This document shows, piece after piece, positions 45,030 through 53,702 of a stretch of DNA of 64,000 nt (within the stretch, counting starts at the first letter, position 1; each line of letters begins with the position of its first letter). The position numbers and the translations under genes were made by a program. The notes beneath the pieces were generated by a model. The model made no database searches. It had not been told where the DNA came from and saw nothing but the letters and a program-made list of their open reading frames with translations. This DNA is from Nemorincola caseinilytica (lineage in GTDB: Bacteria > Bacteroidota > Bacteroidia > Chitinophagales > Chitinophagaceae). The DNA is taken from positions 62,001 through 126,000 of the forward strand of contig NZ_BAABFA010000014.1 in NCBI RefSeq assembly GCF_039540515.1, read 5' to 3'.

Positions 45030-46646
45030 TTACAAGTCCGACATTCTTTCTAAATTCCTTTCAATGTTGTCGATGACAAATTCAGATATTGTATCGGTGA
45101 TCTGATTGATGTCTTCTTTACTTAACTGCTCGTTGTATAATTTTTTTATAAATGGTTGTTGGTTGTTGTAATTAATAAGGGTGAAACCATACCAGTAAGT
45201 GTCAATCCTAAAATTTAGCTGAAATCCGGAACTAAATGCTTCAGTACCTGCTTTTTTAAATCCATTCAAATGGTAAGAAAAGTAGAAGTCGTAATTGCTT
45301 TTTAGAAATTCTTCATTTTTCCATTCTTCTGCCATTTGGTCGAATGTTTCCATCTGCTTGTTTTTACCCTGCCAGTTATAGGACCGAGAAACAAACATAT
45401 CAGTAAATTGATCCATTCGGTCAATAATCGACTGGTACATTGGAATAATGCTACTATCAATTATCTCAAAAAGAATGGGGGTAGTAGCAGTTTGCATTAT
45501 TTCTTTGCCCGAAATCTGAGAGATTTTGTTTTTTAGTGCTTCAAGACGTTTTTCGGCAGGACTTTTTAACTCATCGTATCCTTTCTCTATTTCAATCTCC
45601 AGCTCTTCAATTGAAGGTAGTTCTCCCTTAATATTCTCCGGCAGGCTCTCGCTAAGGTTATATTCTGCAATGCCTATCGGTTTGCTACTGTCCCTAAGAG
45701 CATATTCAGCGACTAATCCGTCTTTTGTTTTACATAATATCAACCCGATGCTAGGGTCATCCGTGGCGGACTTCAATTGTTCATCTGCTATAGTAAGATA
45801 ATACTCCATCTTACCTTTATATTCCGGCTTGAACTCATCTATTTTCAACTCGATAACGATGTATCTCTTCAGGCGGGTGTGGTAAAATAGCAAGTCATAG
45901 AAATACTCTTTATCTCCTACCATTACACGATATTGCCGACCCATAAATGCAAACCATTGTCCCAGCTCAATTAGGAACTTCGTCAGCTGATTAGTAAGTG
46001 CATCTTCTAGGTCTCGCTCTTTAGCCTGCTGCCCGAGATAGATAAAGTCAAATTTGTATGGATCTTTAAAAAGCTGCTGAACCAGCTCAGACTGATTAGG
46101 CGCTATCGTATGCTTGAAATTGCTGGTAATCTGTCCTTGCCTCTTGTACAGGCCACTTTCAATCTGATGCACCATAACATCTCGACTCCATCCGTTTTTA
46201 GCCGTTTGATCGATATAAAACTGCCGTTCCTTTAGGTCTTTTACCTTGTCTAAAAGGGTGACGTGGTGATACCATGTTAATTTTGCAAGTCCGGCCTGCA
46301 AAATTAAAATATTATTCATGTGTTCATTGATCTCAGATTTTGCAGGTGGTGCTTGCAAAATTGGAAAATCAGGATACGCAAGTGCGAAATCGCGCATATA
46401 TCGAATATTTCGTGGTGAAAACCCTTTCATTTCAGGAAATTCAGCTTTCAGGTCTTTCGCAAGCGTTTCTACGATTTTTTTACCCCATCCTTCTTCCTGC
46501 TCTTGTTTAGCAATAGTATCACCAATTTCCCAATAAATATTTAGCATCTGGGCGTTTACGGTGATAACAGCTTGTATCCGCGCCTGCCTGATTTTATGTT
46601 TCAGTAGCTCGATAATCTCAGAATATTTTGAAAATCCCGGCTTCAT
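45030..46646 (-). CDS. DUF1016/YhcG-family PD-(D/E)XK nuclease with C-terminal extension
   Basis: The 538-residue product has the DUF1016 N-terminal winged domain (residues about 10-150: NIYWEIGDTIAKQEQEEGWG, FSPRNIRYMRDFA, LTWYHHVTLLDKV). The YhcG nuclease domain follows, with Asp in EYFYDLLFYH near residue 253 and Glu-Leu-Lys in RYIVIELKIDEF near residue 270. Typical members are about 340 residues. Here about 190 more residues, including a PD-like stretch near residues 395-530, extend the C-terminus. DUF1016 proteins are frequent in restriction islands and are thought to cleave DNA. All expected catalytic residues are visible. Confidence 0.85.
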   Translation of the reverse strand: MKPGFSKYSEIIELLKHKIRQARIQAVITVNAQMLNIYWEIGDTIAKQEQEEGWGKKIVETLAKDLKAEFPEMKGFSPRNIRYMRDFALAYPDFPILQAPPAKSEINEHMNNILILQAGLAKLTWYHHVTLLDKVKDLKERQFYIDQTAKNGWSRDVMVHQIESGLYKRQGQITSNFKHTIAPNQSELVQQLFKDPYKFDFIYLGQQAKERDLEDALTNQLTKFLIELGQWFAFMGRQYRVMVGDKEYFYDLLFYHTRLKRYIVIELKIDEFKPEYKGKMEYYLTIADEQLKSATDDPSIGLILCKTKDGLVAEYALRDSSKPIGIAEYNLSESLPENIKGELPSIEELEIEIEKGYDELKSPAEKRLEALKNKISQISGKEIMQTATTPILFEIIDSSIIPMYQSIIDRMDQFTDMFVSRSYNWQGKNKQMETFDQMAEEWKNEEFLKSNYDFYFSYHLNGFKKAGTEAFSSGFQLNFRIDTYWYGFTLINYNNQQPFIKKLYNEQLSKEDINQITDTISEFVIDNIERNLERMSDL

Positions 46647-46866
46647 ATTTTAATCATTTTTTACGTTTTTCTTTCTAAAATCCTAGTACGTCTACCAATT
46701 ACATAATCTGCAATTTAGAGTTTATACTCTACAGGCACTTCATAAATTTGATTAAGCCTTCAAAGATTTGTTTCAATATTCACTGGTCAACGTTTACAAT
46801 GCGCGTGTAGAGAAATGCACGCCTTTTTTAAAGGTACTTATAATACACTAAATATTATTTTAGATG

Positions 46867-46874
46867 TATATTTG
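46867..46874 (+). promoter_or_regulatory. TAnnTTTG promoter motif of the cyclase-like gene
   Basis: TATATTTG ends 19 bases before the ATG at 46894. Exact match to the Bacteroidota -7 consensus. Confidence 0.5.
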
Positions 46875-46893
46875 AAGCCGATCAATTAAACAT

Positions 46894-47745
46894 ATGACTG
46901 TAAACAAAATTGAGGACAACAACGCACAAGAATATAAAACGAAAGAATCATTTGTCGCATTTGTAGACATTCTTGGTTTCTCACAGATGATAGTGGAGGA
47001 TGGTGGTAAGGGAGAAACACTTAAAGTAGTCAAGGATGCGATTGCAAGCGCAACCAAGCTTCTGGAAGAAAGAAAGGCTATTCATAATCATCCCTATGCT
47101 TTTTGGTATAAGGAATTTCAGGTGAAAAGTTTTTCAGATTGCTTTTGTTTTTCCATCCCATTGGAATTTGATAATGGTGAAAAGGATTATAAGCAAAACT
47201 TTGTAGCCTTCTATGTTTGGATTCAAGCCTTTTGCAACACGCTTTTAAAGGCCGGCTTTTTGTGTCGGGGAGGAATAACTCAAGGCTGGCACTATTCCGA
47301 CGATAAAATTATCTTCTCCAAAGCTTTAGTGGATGCCTATTTACTTGAATCAAAAAAGGCAAATCATCCGCTTATTCTAATACATCAAGACTTAATTGAT
47401 AATCTAGTACAAAAAGGCTTCGGCGAACAACATTATTATCAATACATGTTTGTTCACGACACTACAGGAAGAAGCTTTTTACACCCGTTCAATTATTCGA
47501 TTGTTGATGAATTATTTTTTGGGTTTGTAGAACAGGTAAACGGAAAACTTATTGAGGAAAGGTCTGAACTTATCGAAGTGTTTTTATCAATCATTGAAAG
47601 AAATATCGAGAAGTTAATAGGAAGAAGCGAAGTTGACAAATGGCAGTGGTTGAAAGAATTTTCGCATTACACTTTATCGGGACAGTATTATGATAGATTT
47701 AGTCCCGGATTATTTAGGAGTAGAAAGGGTAAAGAATATAAATAA
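46894..47745 (+). CDS. Orphan class III nucleotide-cyclase-like protein
   Basis: This 283-residue cytosolic protein has three segments spaced like the core of class III nucleotidyl cyclases. VAFVDILGFSQMI near residues 22-33 resembles FxDIxGF with the first metal Asp. SDCFCFSIP near residue 80 resembles the GDxxxxxF hairpin with the second Asp. FLCRGGITQGWHY near residues 121-133 resembles the GI..G strand. The rest is helical. No PYCSAR-type effector or CBASS partner is adjacent, although nuclease genes follow after 165 bases. It may make a cyclic nucleotide signal or be an inactive relative; this needs structural comparison. Confidence 0.5.
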   Translation: MTVNKIEDNNAQEYKTKESFVAFVDILGFSQMIVEDGGKGETLKVVKDAIASATKLLEERKAIHNHPYAFWYKEFQVKSFSDCFCFSIPLEFDNGEKDYKQNFVAFYVWIQAFCNTLLKAGFLCRGGITQGWHYSDDKIIFSKALVDAYLLESKKANHPLILIHQDLIDNLVQKGFGEQHYYQYMFVHDTTGRSFLHPFNYSIVDELFFGFVEQVNGKLIEERSELIEVFLSIIERNIEKLIGRSEVDKWQWLKEFSHYTLSGQYYDRFSPGLFRSRKGKEYK

Positions 47746-47910
47746 GGCTTCGAGAACTGAATGATCGCACCTCTAGGATATTTCATTTCACTGCAATCTT
47801 TAAACAACTGAAATCTATTAAAAAGTTTATAAGACAGCAAAACTAGGGATTGCAAGGCATCCGGAAAAAAACAATAACAGATTACCATATTTCAATTTGA
47901 TCGAAATTCT

Positions 47911-49236
47911 ATGACCCAAGGTTATATTTTAAAATTGCAACCTTCACGAAGAAGTACTTTTCTACATTATGCCGAAAGCTCGCACTGGTTTTCCGAGCCA
48001 GTGCCGGATTTCAAAGGAAGTAGATCAGCTCCTATTGTCGTGTTCATCGAAGGCGAAGAAAACAAGATTACTCATATGGCATTCGGAACAGGCGGCATTC
48101 GTGCAGGTACAGATTTGCGTAAGCTGAAATTAAGTGACATTCGCACAATCAATCGCCAAATTGCCTTTCAAGAATTACTTTCCCGAGCATCATCCCGTGT
48201 CCATAAGCATATTGCATATGTTATCGAACATGGAGGCATATTGCCGCCAAAGAGTTTTACAAGCTTGTATGATCTGATAGTCGCAATCGACCCAAACGTA
48301 GATGGAATGCTACGCCGATTTAGTCCACGAAGATCTGAGACTATTCAGAATTTGGGAGAGGATAAGCTAGCAGCGCTTGCGTCACAAAAAGAGGCCGTAA
48401 ATACAGCACTTCAACTGGCAGGTATTGACAGAAAACCGTTACTTGAATGGACACCTGAAACATCAAATACTCCGAAGTCTTTCCTTGAAGGATTACCATC
48501 GGCATATCTGCGCGAAGATCAAGTTATTGCGAACGACTTACAGTCCTTTCCGGGATTGGAATTCGTGCGACCACTTCTTACTGGTGGCGCTACGTTTGAA
48601 GATGAAAGAATTAAGCTCGATGTGCTACTTGCCAACCGATTGGAGCTTGAGAAACAGACTGGCGCTGATCTAATTTATTACAACGGAACATATAATTCTT
48701 TCGTTCTAGTACAATATAAAATGATGGAGAAGGATACCAGTGAAGAAGATTTTATATACCGACTTCCTAACACGCAACTTACAGAAGAGATCGCTAGAAT
48801 GGATAAAATGCTTGAACACATAAAGAAAAAAGGGGGTGCGCAAAATCGGCATGAATATAGACTTTCCGGTAACCCGTTTTTTATAAAATTGTGTCCAAGA
48901 ATTACCATGGAACCTGACAGTATCGGACTATCGCCAGGAATGTATTTTACCCTTGACCATTGGAGGTTTCTTGAAAGGGACGAAGATTTAGTCGGACCAA
49001 AGGGAGGGAGAAGAGTGGGCTACTTTAATGTTGGTAGAAAGATAAATAATACAGACTTTGCTTTTTTGGTAAAAAATGCTTGGGTAGGTTCAACTCCAAG
49101 TGAAAGCGCGCTAATTGAAGAGTTGGTTAAAGAAATAATGAGCACTGGTAAATCGCTTATTCTTGCAGTCAAGACAGACAAGGAAGAAAACGAAAGGTCT
49201 ATTATGGATGAAATTAACGATTCGGAACCTTTTTAA
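47911..49236 (+). CDS. PD-(D/E)XK-like protein upstream of the Gabija-like pair
   Basis: In this 441-residue protein of no family I can name, residues about 250-270 (TGADLIYYNGTYNSFVLVQYK) follow the Asp ... (E/Q)-x-Lys hairpin pattern of restriction-endonuclease-like folds, with Gln in place of Glu. That variant occurs in several defence nucleases. The N-terminal half has no clear motif. It lies 40 bases before the OLD-family gene and is probably co-transcribed with it and the helicase, making it a candidate extra subunit of that system. Confidence 0.5.
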   Translation: MTQGYILKLQPSRRSTFLHYAESSHWFSEPVPDFKGSRSAPIVVFIEGEENKITHMAFGTGGIRAGTDLRKLKLSDIRTINRQIAFQELLSRASSRVHKHIAYVIEHGGILPPKSFTSLYDLIVAIDPNVDGMLRRFSPRRSETIQNLGEDKLAALASQKEAVNTALQLAGIDRKPLLEWTPETSNTPKSFLEGLPSAYLREDQVIANDLQSFPGLEFVRPLLTGGATFEDERIKLDVLLANRLELEKQTGADLIYYNGTYNSFVLVQYKMMEKDTSEEDFIYRLPNTQLTEEIARMDKMLEHIKKKGGAQNRHEYRLSGNPFFIKLCPRITMEPDSIGLSPGMYFTLDHWRFLERDEDLVGPKGGRRVGYFNVGRKINNTDFAFLVKNAWVGSTPSESALIEELVKEIMSTGKSLILAVKTDKEENERSIMDEINDSEPF

Positions 49237-49276
49237 CGGCAAGCGTTTTTATTTAAGGTCTTAAAATAAACGAGCT

Positions 49277-51179
49277 ATGTACTTAAAGCAATTACGACTG
49301 TGGAACTTCAGAAAATTTGGATGTGATTTACCGCTGGACGCTGGGAATCCCAATATTACTGTCAACTTTGTCAAAGGCATCAATTTACTCGTTGGACAGA
49401 ACGACTCTGGTAAATCTGCAATTGTTGACGCGATAAAGTTAGTAACCTATACACATAGCGGAGAATGGATTAAGCTGGAGCACGAAGATTTCTATTCAAA
49501 CCAAAATAAACTAAAAATAGAACTTCTGTTTGATGAATTAAATGATGAAGAAGGTAAAAACTTTATCGAATGGTTAAGTTGGATTGGAGAGGGAGAAGCC
49601 TTGCGGCCACATCTTTGTCTTTTTTTAGAAGCAGAACGTGTCGGTGATCGTATTTTACCATTTGACATTAAAGCAGGGACAGATAGGGATGGGCGCACAC
49701 TAAGCGCGGAGGCAAAAGCCTATTTGAAGGTTACCTACCTACGCCCGTTAAGAGACGCAAAATCTGAACTGACCCCGAAACGCAACTCTCGTCTTTCGCA
49801 GATTCTGCTGTCTCATGAAGCATTCGAACCAGGACTAAGAGAGCATGAGTTTGTTTCATCTGTTAAAGGGTTAAACAAGGGGATAAAGAACTATTTCGAA
49901 GGTCTCAATCCTGACGACACGCAACATCTTGACCAGAGAGGATTGCAATTGAAAAGCAGGATTGACCACTACTTAGAAAAGTTCGCAAACAAAAAGTCTA
50001 AATTTTCGATGAACGACAGCTCTTTAAGAGCTATTCTTGAATCTTTATGCCTCCTCTTTCACGACGGTATTAACTTGGGATTGGGAAGTCATAATATCCT
50101 TGTGATCGCCTCGGAGCTGTTACACTTACAAAAAAACTGATTGGACAGGTATACGCCTAGGTCTTTTTGAGGAGATTGAGGCTCATCTTCATCCTCAAAC
50201 TCAGCTACAAGTAATGGAAACACTAGACAAAGAAGCGGAGGAGGCCGGCATACAGCTTATCTTTACTACACATAGTCCAAATATTGCGTCAAAGGTGCGG
50301 CTGCGAAGTTTGATTGTATGTCAAGACTCAAATGCTTTTTCTTTGGGAGAGGGAAATACTAAGCTTAGAAACACAGACTATTTTTTTCTCGAAAGATTCC
50401 TTGATGTCACAAAGGCCAATCTTTTCTTTGCTTCTGGGATAATATTAGTTGAGGGTTGGGCCGAAGAACAAATTATTCCCGCATTGGCAAGAAAAATAGG
50501 GATTGACCTAACAAAAGCAGGAGTGTCTGTGGTTACAGTTGGGAGCACAGCTTTTCTACGTTATAGCAAAATTCTTTTGCGAAATCATGAGCCATACCTG
50601 AATACACGCGTATCCGTAATAAATGATGTGGATGTAAAACCATTTGAAGCCTCACCAACCCGGAAAGAGCGACTGCCCGAAGGTGGATTTCGAGTAATAC
50701 AGTTAACCGCCGAAGAAATCGAAAGAAAACGAATAGAAGAAGTTCAAACAAAAACCGAAAAATTTACTGAACAGAATATAAGAGGGTTTATTTCCCCGTA
50801 CTGGACCCTTGAATATTGTATTGCCCGATCTGCGAAACTGCGAAAACTATTTTATAAAGCTGTTTTAATGGCATTAAGAGAAGAAAAGGAAGACGATGGC
50901 GTAGCTGATCTAGACGGATATACTGGTGCAATTGATAGAATTGATGAACATTTTAATAATTGGGAAGAGTCGGAGTTAGATATTGCTTATGCAATCATGA
51001 ACCATATTTTAACTGGCGAGAATAACATCGAGGTAGCTGAAAAAAAGATTTCAAAGGCAGTTATTGCTCAGAACTTTGCTAAATGCCTGAATGAAGATAA
51101 TTTGATTCAGGAACTTGATACCGAAGGTTCGATTAAATATCTATTAGACGCAATACGCTATGCAGCCAATATCGGATGA
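49277..51179 (+). pseudogene. OLD-family ATPase/TOPRIM nuclease (GajA-like), one frame break
   Basis: Two overlapping frames give one protein of about 630 residues. The first (to 50140) has an ABC-type Walker A, VGQNDSGKSAIVDA near residue 40. The second carries FEEIEAHLHPQTQ (signature/Walker B region), IFTTHSPN (H-loop), and a TOPRIM domain with LVEGWAEEQIIPALA and VSVINDVDVKP (Glu and Asp-x-Asp for metal). The break is at the A7 run 50130-50136: removing one A joins LHLQK to TDWTGIRLGLFEEI in frame. The next gene, a UvrD-like helicase, overlaps its end by 20 bases, the arrangement of Gabija (GajA/GajB) and class 2 OLD systems. The break may be decay, assembly error, or slippage-corrected. 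Confidence 0.8.
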
Positions 51180-53075
51180 GGAGATAGTAATGGCCGAAAA
51201 TATATTACTGCCTGCAGGGGCTCATTTCGACGATGAGCGGAGAAACTTTATTCGCAATCTGGTAACAAGCGATTTACAGGCAGTTCCGGGCTCAGGAAAA
51301 ACCACTGTTCTACTTGCTAAGTTATTAATCTTGGACAAGAGAATGCCATTTGAAAATGGCAAAGGCCTCGTAGTAATTTCTCATACCAATATTGCTGTTG
51401 ATGAAATAAAAAATAGGTTAAAGCGGCACTGTACTAAGATATTTAACTATCCCAATTTTATCGGTACCATACAATCATTTGTAGATGAGTTTCTCGCGAT
51501 ACCTTACTATGTGCGGATGTACGGCCACAAACCGATACGAATTGACAATGAAATCTATGACGAGAAAGCCTCCCGATTTGCATTGCCACTCGGAACACGT
51601 AATTGGCTCGACCGGCAACATAATGGAGACGAAATCAAACGCGAGCTTCGCTTCACCGAAAATGACGAGCTTGTAAAGGGTCTGTTTGGGAGACCGGACG
51701 ACTTTCCAGTTGGGAATGCGACCCCTACCTATGCTAATTTACGATCGATGAAATCTAACCTTTTTAGCAGAGGATATTTGCATTTTGATGATGCCTATTA
51801 CCTCGCTAAGAAATATTTACGCGAGTTTCCACAAATAGTAACATTGCTTAAAAATCGATTTAAGTTCGTTTTTGTTGATGAAATGCAGGACATGGAGGCG
51901 CACCAATTTGAACTTCTAGAACGAGTATTTTATTCGGACAATAATCAGCCGATTTATCAACGAATTGGCGATGTAAATCAGTCTATATATTCAGGTTCAG
52001 GAAGGGGTGCTGTAGATTGGGTTGCGCGCGAAAATTCATTAACAATAAGAGGCAGTCACAGGCTTTCTCCACAGGTCGCAAATATAGTGCGGCCATTCGG
52101 TGTCCACACCGACACTGAAATTGTAGGTCATTTTAATTCTGTACTTCCACCACACTTATTGGTATTTGATGCTAATAGGCAAGATTCGGTACTACCAACA
52201 TTTGGCCGATTGGTAAGACAATACCAAGATGATGAAACTTTGCCCAGTAGATTTACGCATCCAATTAAAGCCATAGCATGGGTTGCAAAGCCTGCTGAGG
52301 GCGGTAATTTGTTTTTTGCCACACTACTTTCCACAATACAACAGAGAATTGAAAGTTGGTAAAATTGATCACAGTAATCTTCTAAGTTATTTTTCATTTT
52401 ACGATAGAAGTCAGACCACATTTAACGGCGTTCGTGTGAGTATTTTTGAACGGAATTTTGAAAGCAATGCGCTTTGAAGGAGTTTTGGATGGCACACGAG
52501 ACTATACAATTAGTTCCTTTTTGTCGATGCTAAAGCGTCACAATCGACAAGCATCTGACGAATTTAAACTTAACTTGTATCGCTGGTGTTTATTAATATT
52601 AAAGGGGCGAATACACGATGCACATCTTGCTGCACGAGTATTTTTGCCCAATTTTATTCTTTCGATAAGTGGACAAGCTGAAATAACCGAAGATTGCAGA
52701 ACCTTTATAGATTCTAATGTTTTAGGCTTGAACGAGCCCATTGAAAACAATGACCAGGTTCGAAACATATACAGTTACGAAGGGCTTTCAATAGAAATAG
52801 ATACAGTCCATTCCGTAAAGGGTCAAACGCATGCTGCCACTCTTTACATGGAGACTTACTATAGGTCATATGAATCGCAAAAATGTATGGCACAACTACT
52901 TGGGACTTCTGCAACCGATTTGCGGGCTGTAGGGCCAAAGGAAGCTGCAAAATTGATGTATGTCGGTTTGTCTCGTGCAACGCACCTAGTTAGCTTGGCA
53001 ATCTGTCGAGATAGGCTAGGTGACAACATTCCCGCCTTGGAAAGACGGGGATGGAGAGTAATATTCTGCAATTAG
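51160..53075 (+). pseudogene. UvrD-like DNA helicase (GajB-like), two frame breaks
   Basis: Three frames join into a superfamily 1 helicase of about 635 residues. Motif I is VPGSGKTTVLLAK near residue 42, motif II VFVDEMQDMEAHQFEL near residue 240, and motif III GDVNQSIYSG near residue 268. SHRLSPQVANIV lies near residue 300, then VHSVKGQTHAATLY and LMYVGLSRATHLV near the C-terminus. Breaks are in T6 at 52312-52317 and T5 at 52443-52447. Removing one T from each restores a single frame (NLFLPHYFPQYNRELK and SILNGILKAM). It overlaps the OLD gene by 20 bases, so the two are coupled as in Gabija. Confidence 0.8.
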
Positions 53076-53179
53076 TCATTCTGACCGCAAAATTCCATGA
53101 GTAAATGCACTGGCTCGTTAAATCCTAAGCCTCACTGAAATATTGTATATTTTTACTAAATCTTCAAAGATTTGGTTCG

Positions 53180-53190
53180 ACAGTTCCCCT
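53180..53190 (+). other. Right attachment core (attR)
   Basis: ACAGTTCCCCT is identical to 24106-24116 beside the tRNA. Left of it, bases 53171-53179 are element sequence; right of it host sequence resumes with a terminator. Joined to the left host flank, this would restore the complete inverted repeat after the tRNA, followed directly by the terminator. Confidence 0.7.
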
Positions 53191-53202
53191 GTCCACTCTA
53201 CT

Positions 53203-53229
53203 AACGCAAGCGAGACGCTTGCGTTTTTT
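53203..53229 (+). terminator. Intrinsic terminator, probably the original tRNA-Arg terminator
   Basis: Perfect 10-bp stem AACGCAAGCG/CGCTTGCGTT with loop AGA, followed by a T run. It lies 12 bases right of attR, so before integration it would have lain directly downstream of the tRNA. Confidence 0.75.
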
Positions 53230-53233
53230 GTTG

Positions 53234-53256
53234 GGTCCAAGGGAGACCCTTGGACC
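53234..53256. repeat. Second perfect hairpin next to the terminator
   Basis: GGTCCAAGGG/CCCTTGGACC, 10 bp, also with loop AGA, 8 bases after the first hairpin's stem. No U run follows. Its role is unknown. Confidence 0.6.
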
Positions 53257-53332
53257 AGTGAGAGAGGCTAAACTGCCACTTATCGAGTTCGGATCCCTTA
53301 TCTTCCCTGCAAGGTCTTCACTATTTTTTTGC

Positions 53333-53377
53333 GTAGTCAAATAACTACATTTATATTTGTAGTCAAATAGCTACATT
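53333..53377 (+). promoter_or_regulatory. Promoter with twin operator copies for the arsR operon
   Basis: Two 19-base copies (53333-53351 and 53359-53377) differ at one position and are 26 bases apart. Each has a dyad, GTAGT-N6-ACTAC in the first and GTAG-N8-CTAC in the second. Between them lies TATATTTG (53352-53359), a -7 promoter match, 19 bases before the ATG at 53379. The layout is that of an autoregulated ArsR-type operator covering the promoter. Confidence 0.7.
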
Positions 53378-53378
53378 A

Positions 53379-53699
53379 ATGAACCTGAGACGGGATGTTT
53401 TCCAGGCCATAGCAGACCCTACACGGCGGGCCATACTACTGCTGGTGGCCTCGCAGTCTATGACGGCGGGGGCCATAGCTGCCAACTTCGATACGGCACG
53501 GCCTACGGTATCAAAACATTTGCAGATACTTACCGAATGCGAGCTGCTGGAACAGGAGCAGCAGGGAAGGGAGATCTATTATCACTTTAATGCTAAGAAA
53601 ATGAAAGAAGTAGCCGATTTCATAGAACCCTTCCGCCAGATGTGGGAGGAACGCTTTGACAAACTGGAAGCGATAATGAAGCGATATAAAAACAAATAG
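53379..53699 (+). CDS. ArsR-family winged-helix transcriptional regulator
   Basis: The 106-residue product has the ArsR HTH layout: FQAIADPTRRAILLLVA at the start, TAGAIAANF and ARPTVSKHLQILTECELLEQ (recognition helix near residue 40), then a beta wing, QQGREIYYHFNAKKM. No Cys metal-binding pair is present, so it is not a classic arsenic sensor; this subgroup usually accompanies SRPBCC proteins. It heads an operon with the next two genes (3-base gap, then ATGA overlap) and probably represses it through the twin operators upstream. Confidence 0.9.
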   Translation: MNLRRDVFQAIADPTRRAILLLVASQSMTAGAIAANFDTARPTVSKHLQILTECELLEQEQQGREIYYHFNAKKMKEVADFIEPFRQMWEERFDKLEAIMKRYKNK

Positions 53700-53702
53700 A
53701 GC

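Larger units (their letters stand above)
24117..53190. mobile_element. About 29-kb integrated element (defence island) at tRNA-Arg
   Basis: The element is bounded by an 11-bp direct repeat, with a large serine recombinase gene at its left end pointing towards the tRNA. Base composition falls sharply inside: single 60-base lines counted by hand gave 30% and 38% GC against 57% in era. Isoleucine codon use changes from ATA to ATT/ATC. The cargo is almost entirely restriction, nuclease and ATPase genes. No replication, conjugation or phage structural genes are seen, so it is a genomic island or a mobilised defence element. The mcrBC part is richer in GC than its neighbours, suggesting a mosaic origin. 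Confidence 0.75.
53076..53378. other. Right end of the island and host junction (303 bases)
   Basis: No gene is present. It contains the right attachment core (53180-53190), a strong terminator (53203-53229), a second hairpin (53234-53256) and the arsR promoter/operator (53333-53377). Confidence 0.6.

Noticed and set aside
44827..45105. Small plus-strand frame of 92 codons
   Set aside because: Partly antisense to the end of the DUF1016 gene, rich in Ser/Asn with no domain, and no promoter motif; most likely chance.
50129..50140. Programmed -1 frameshift site A AAA AAC in the OLD gene
   Set aside because: The zero frame does fit a slippery heptamer, but a -1 shift meets a stop within a few codons. 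The downstream gene part needs +1 (or one A removed), so classical -1 frameshifting does not rescue it.
24000..53300. CRISPR array or phage structural genes in the island
   Set aside because: I saw no regularly spaced repeats, cas genes, or capsid, tail, terminase or conjugation genes.
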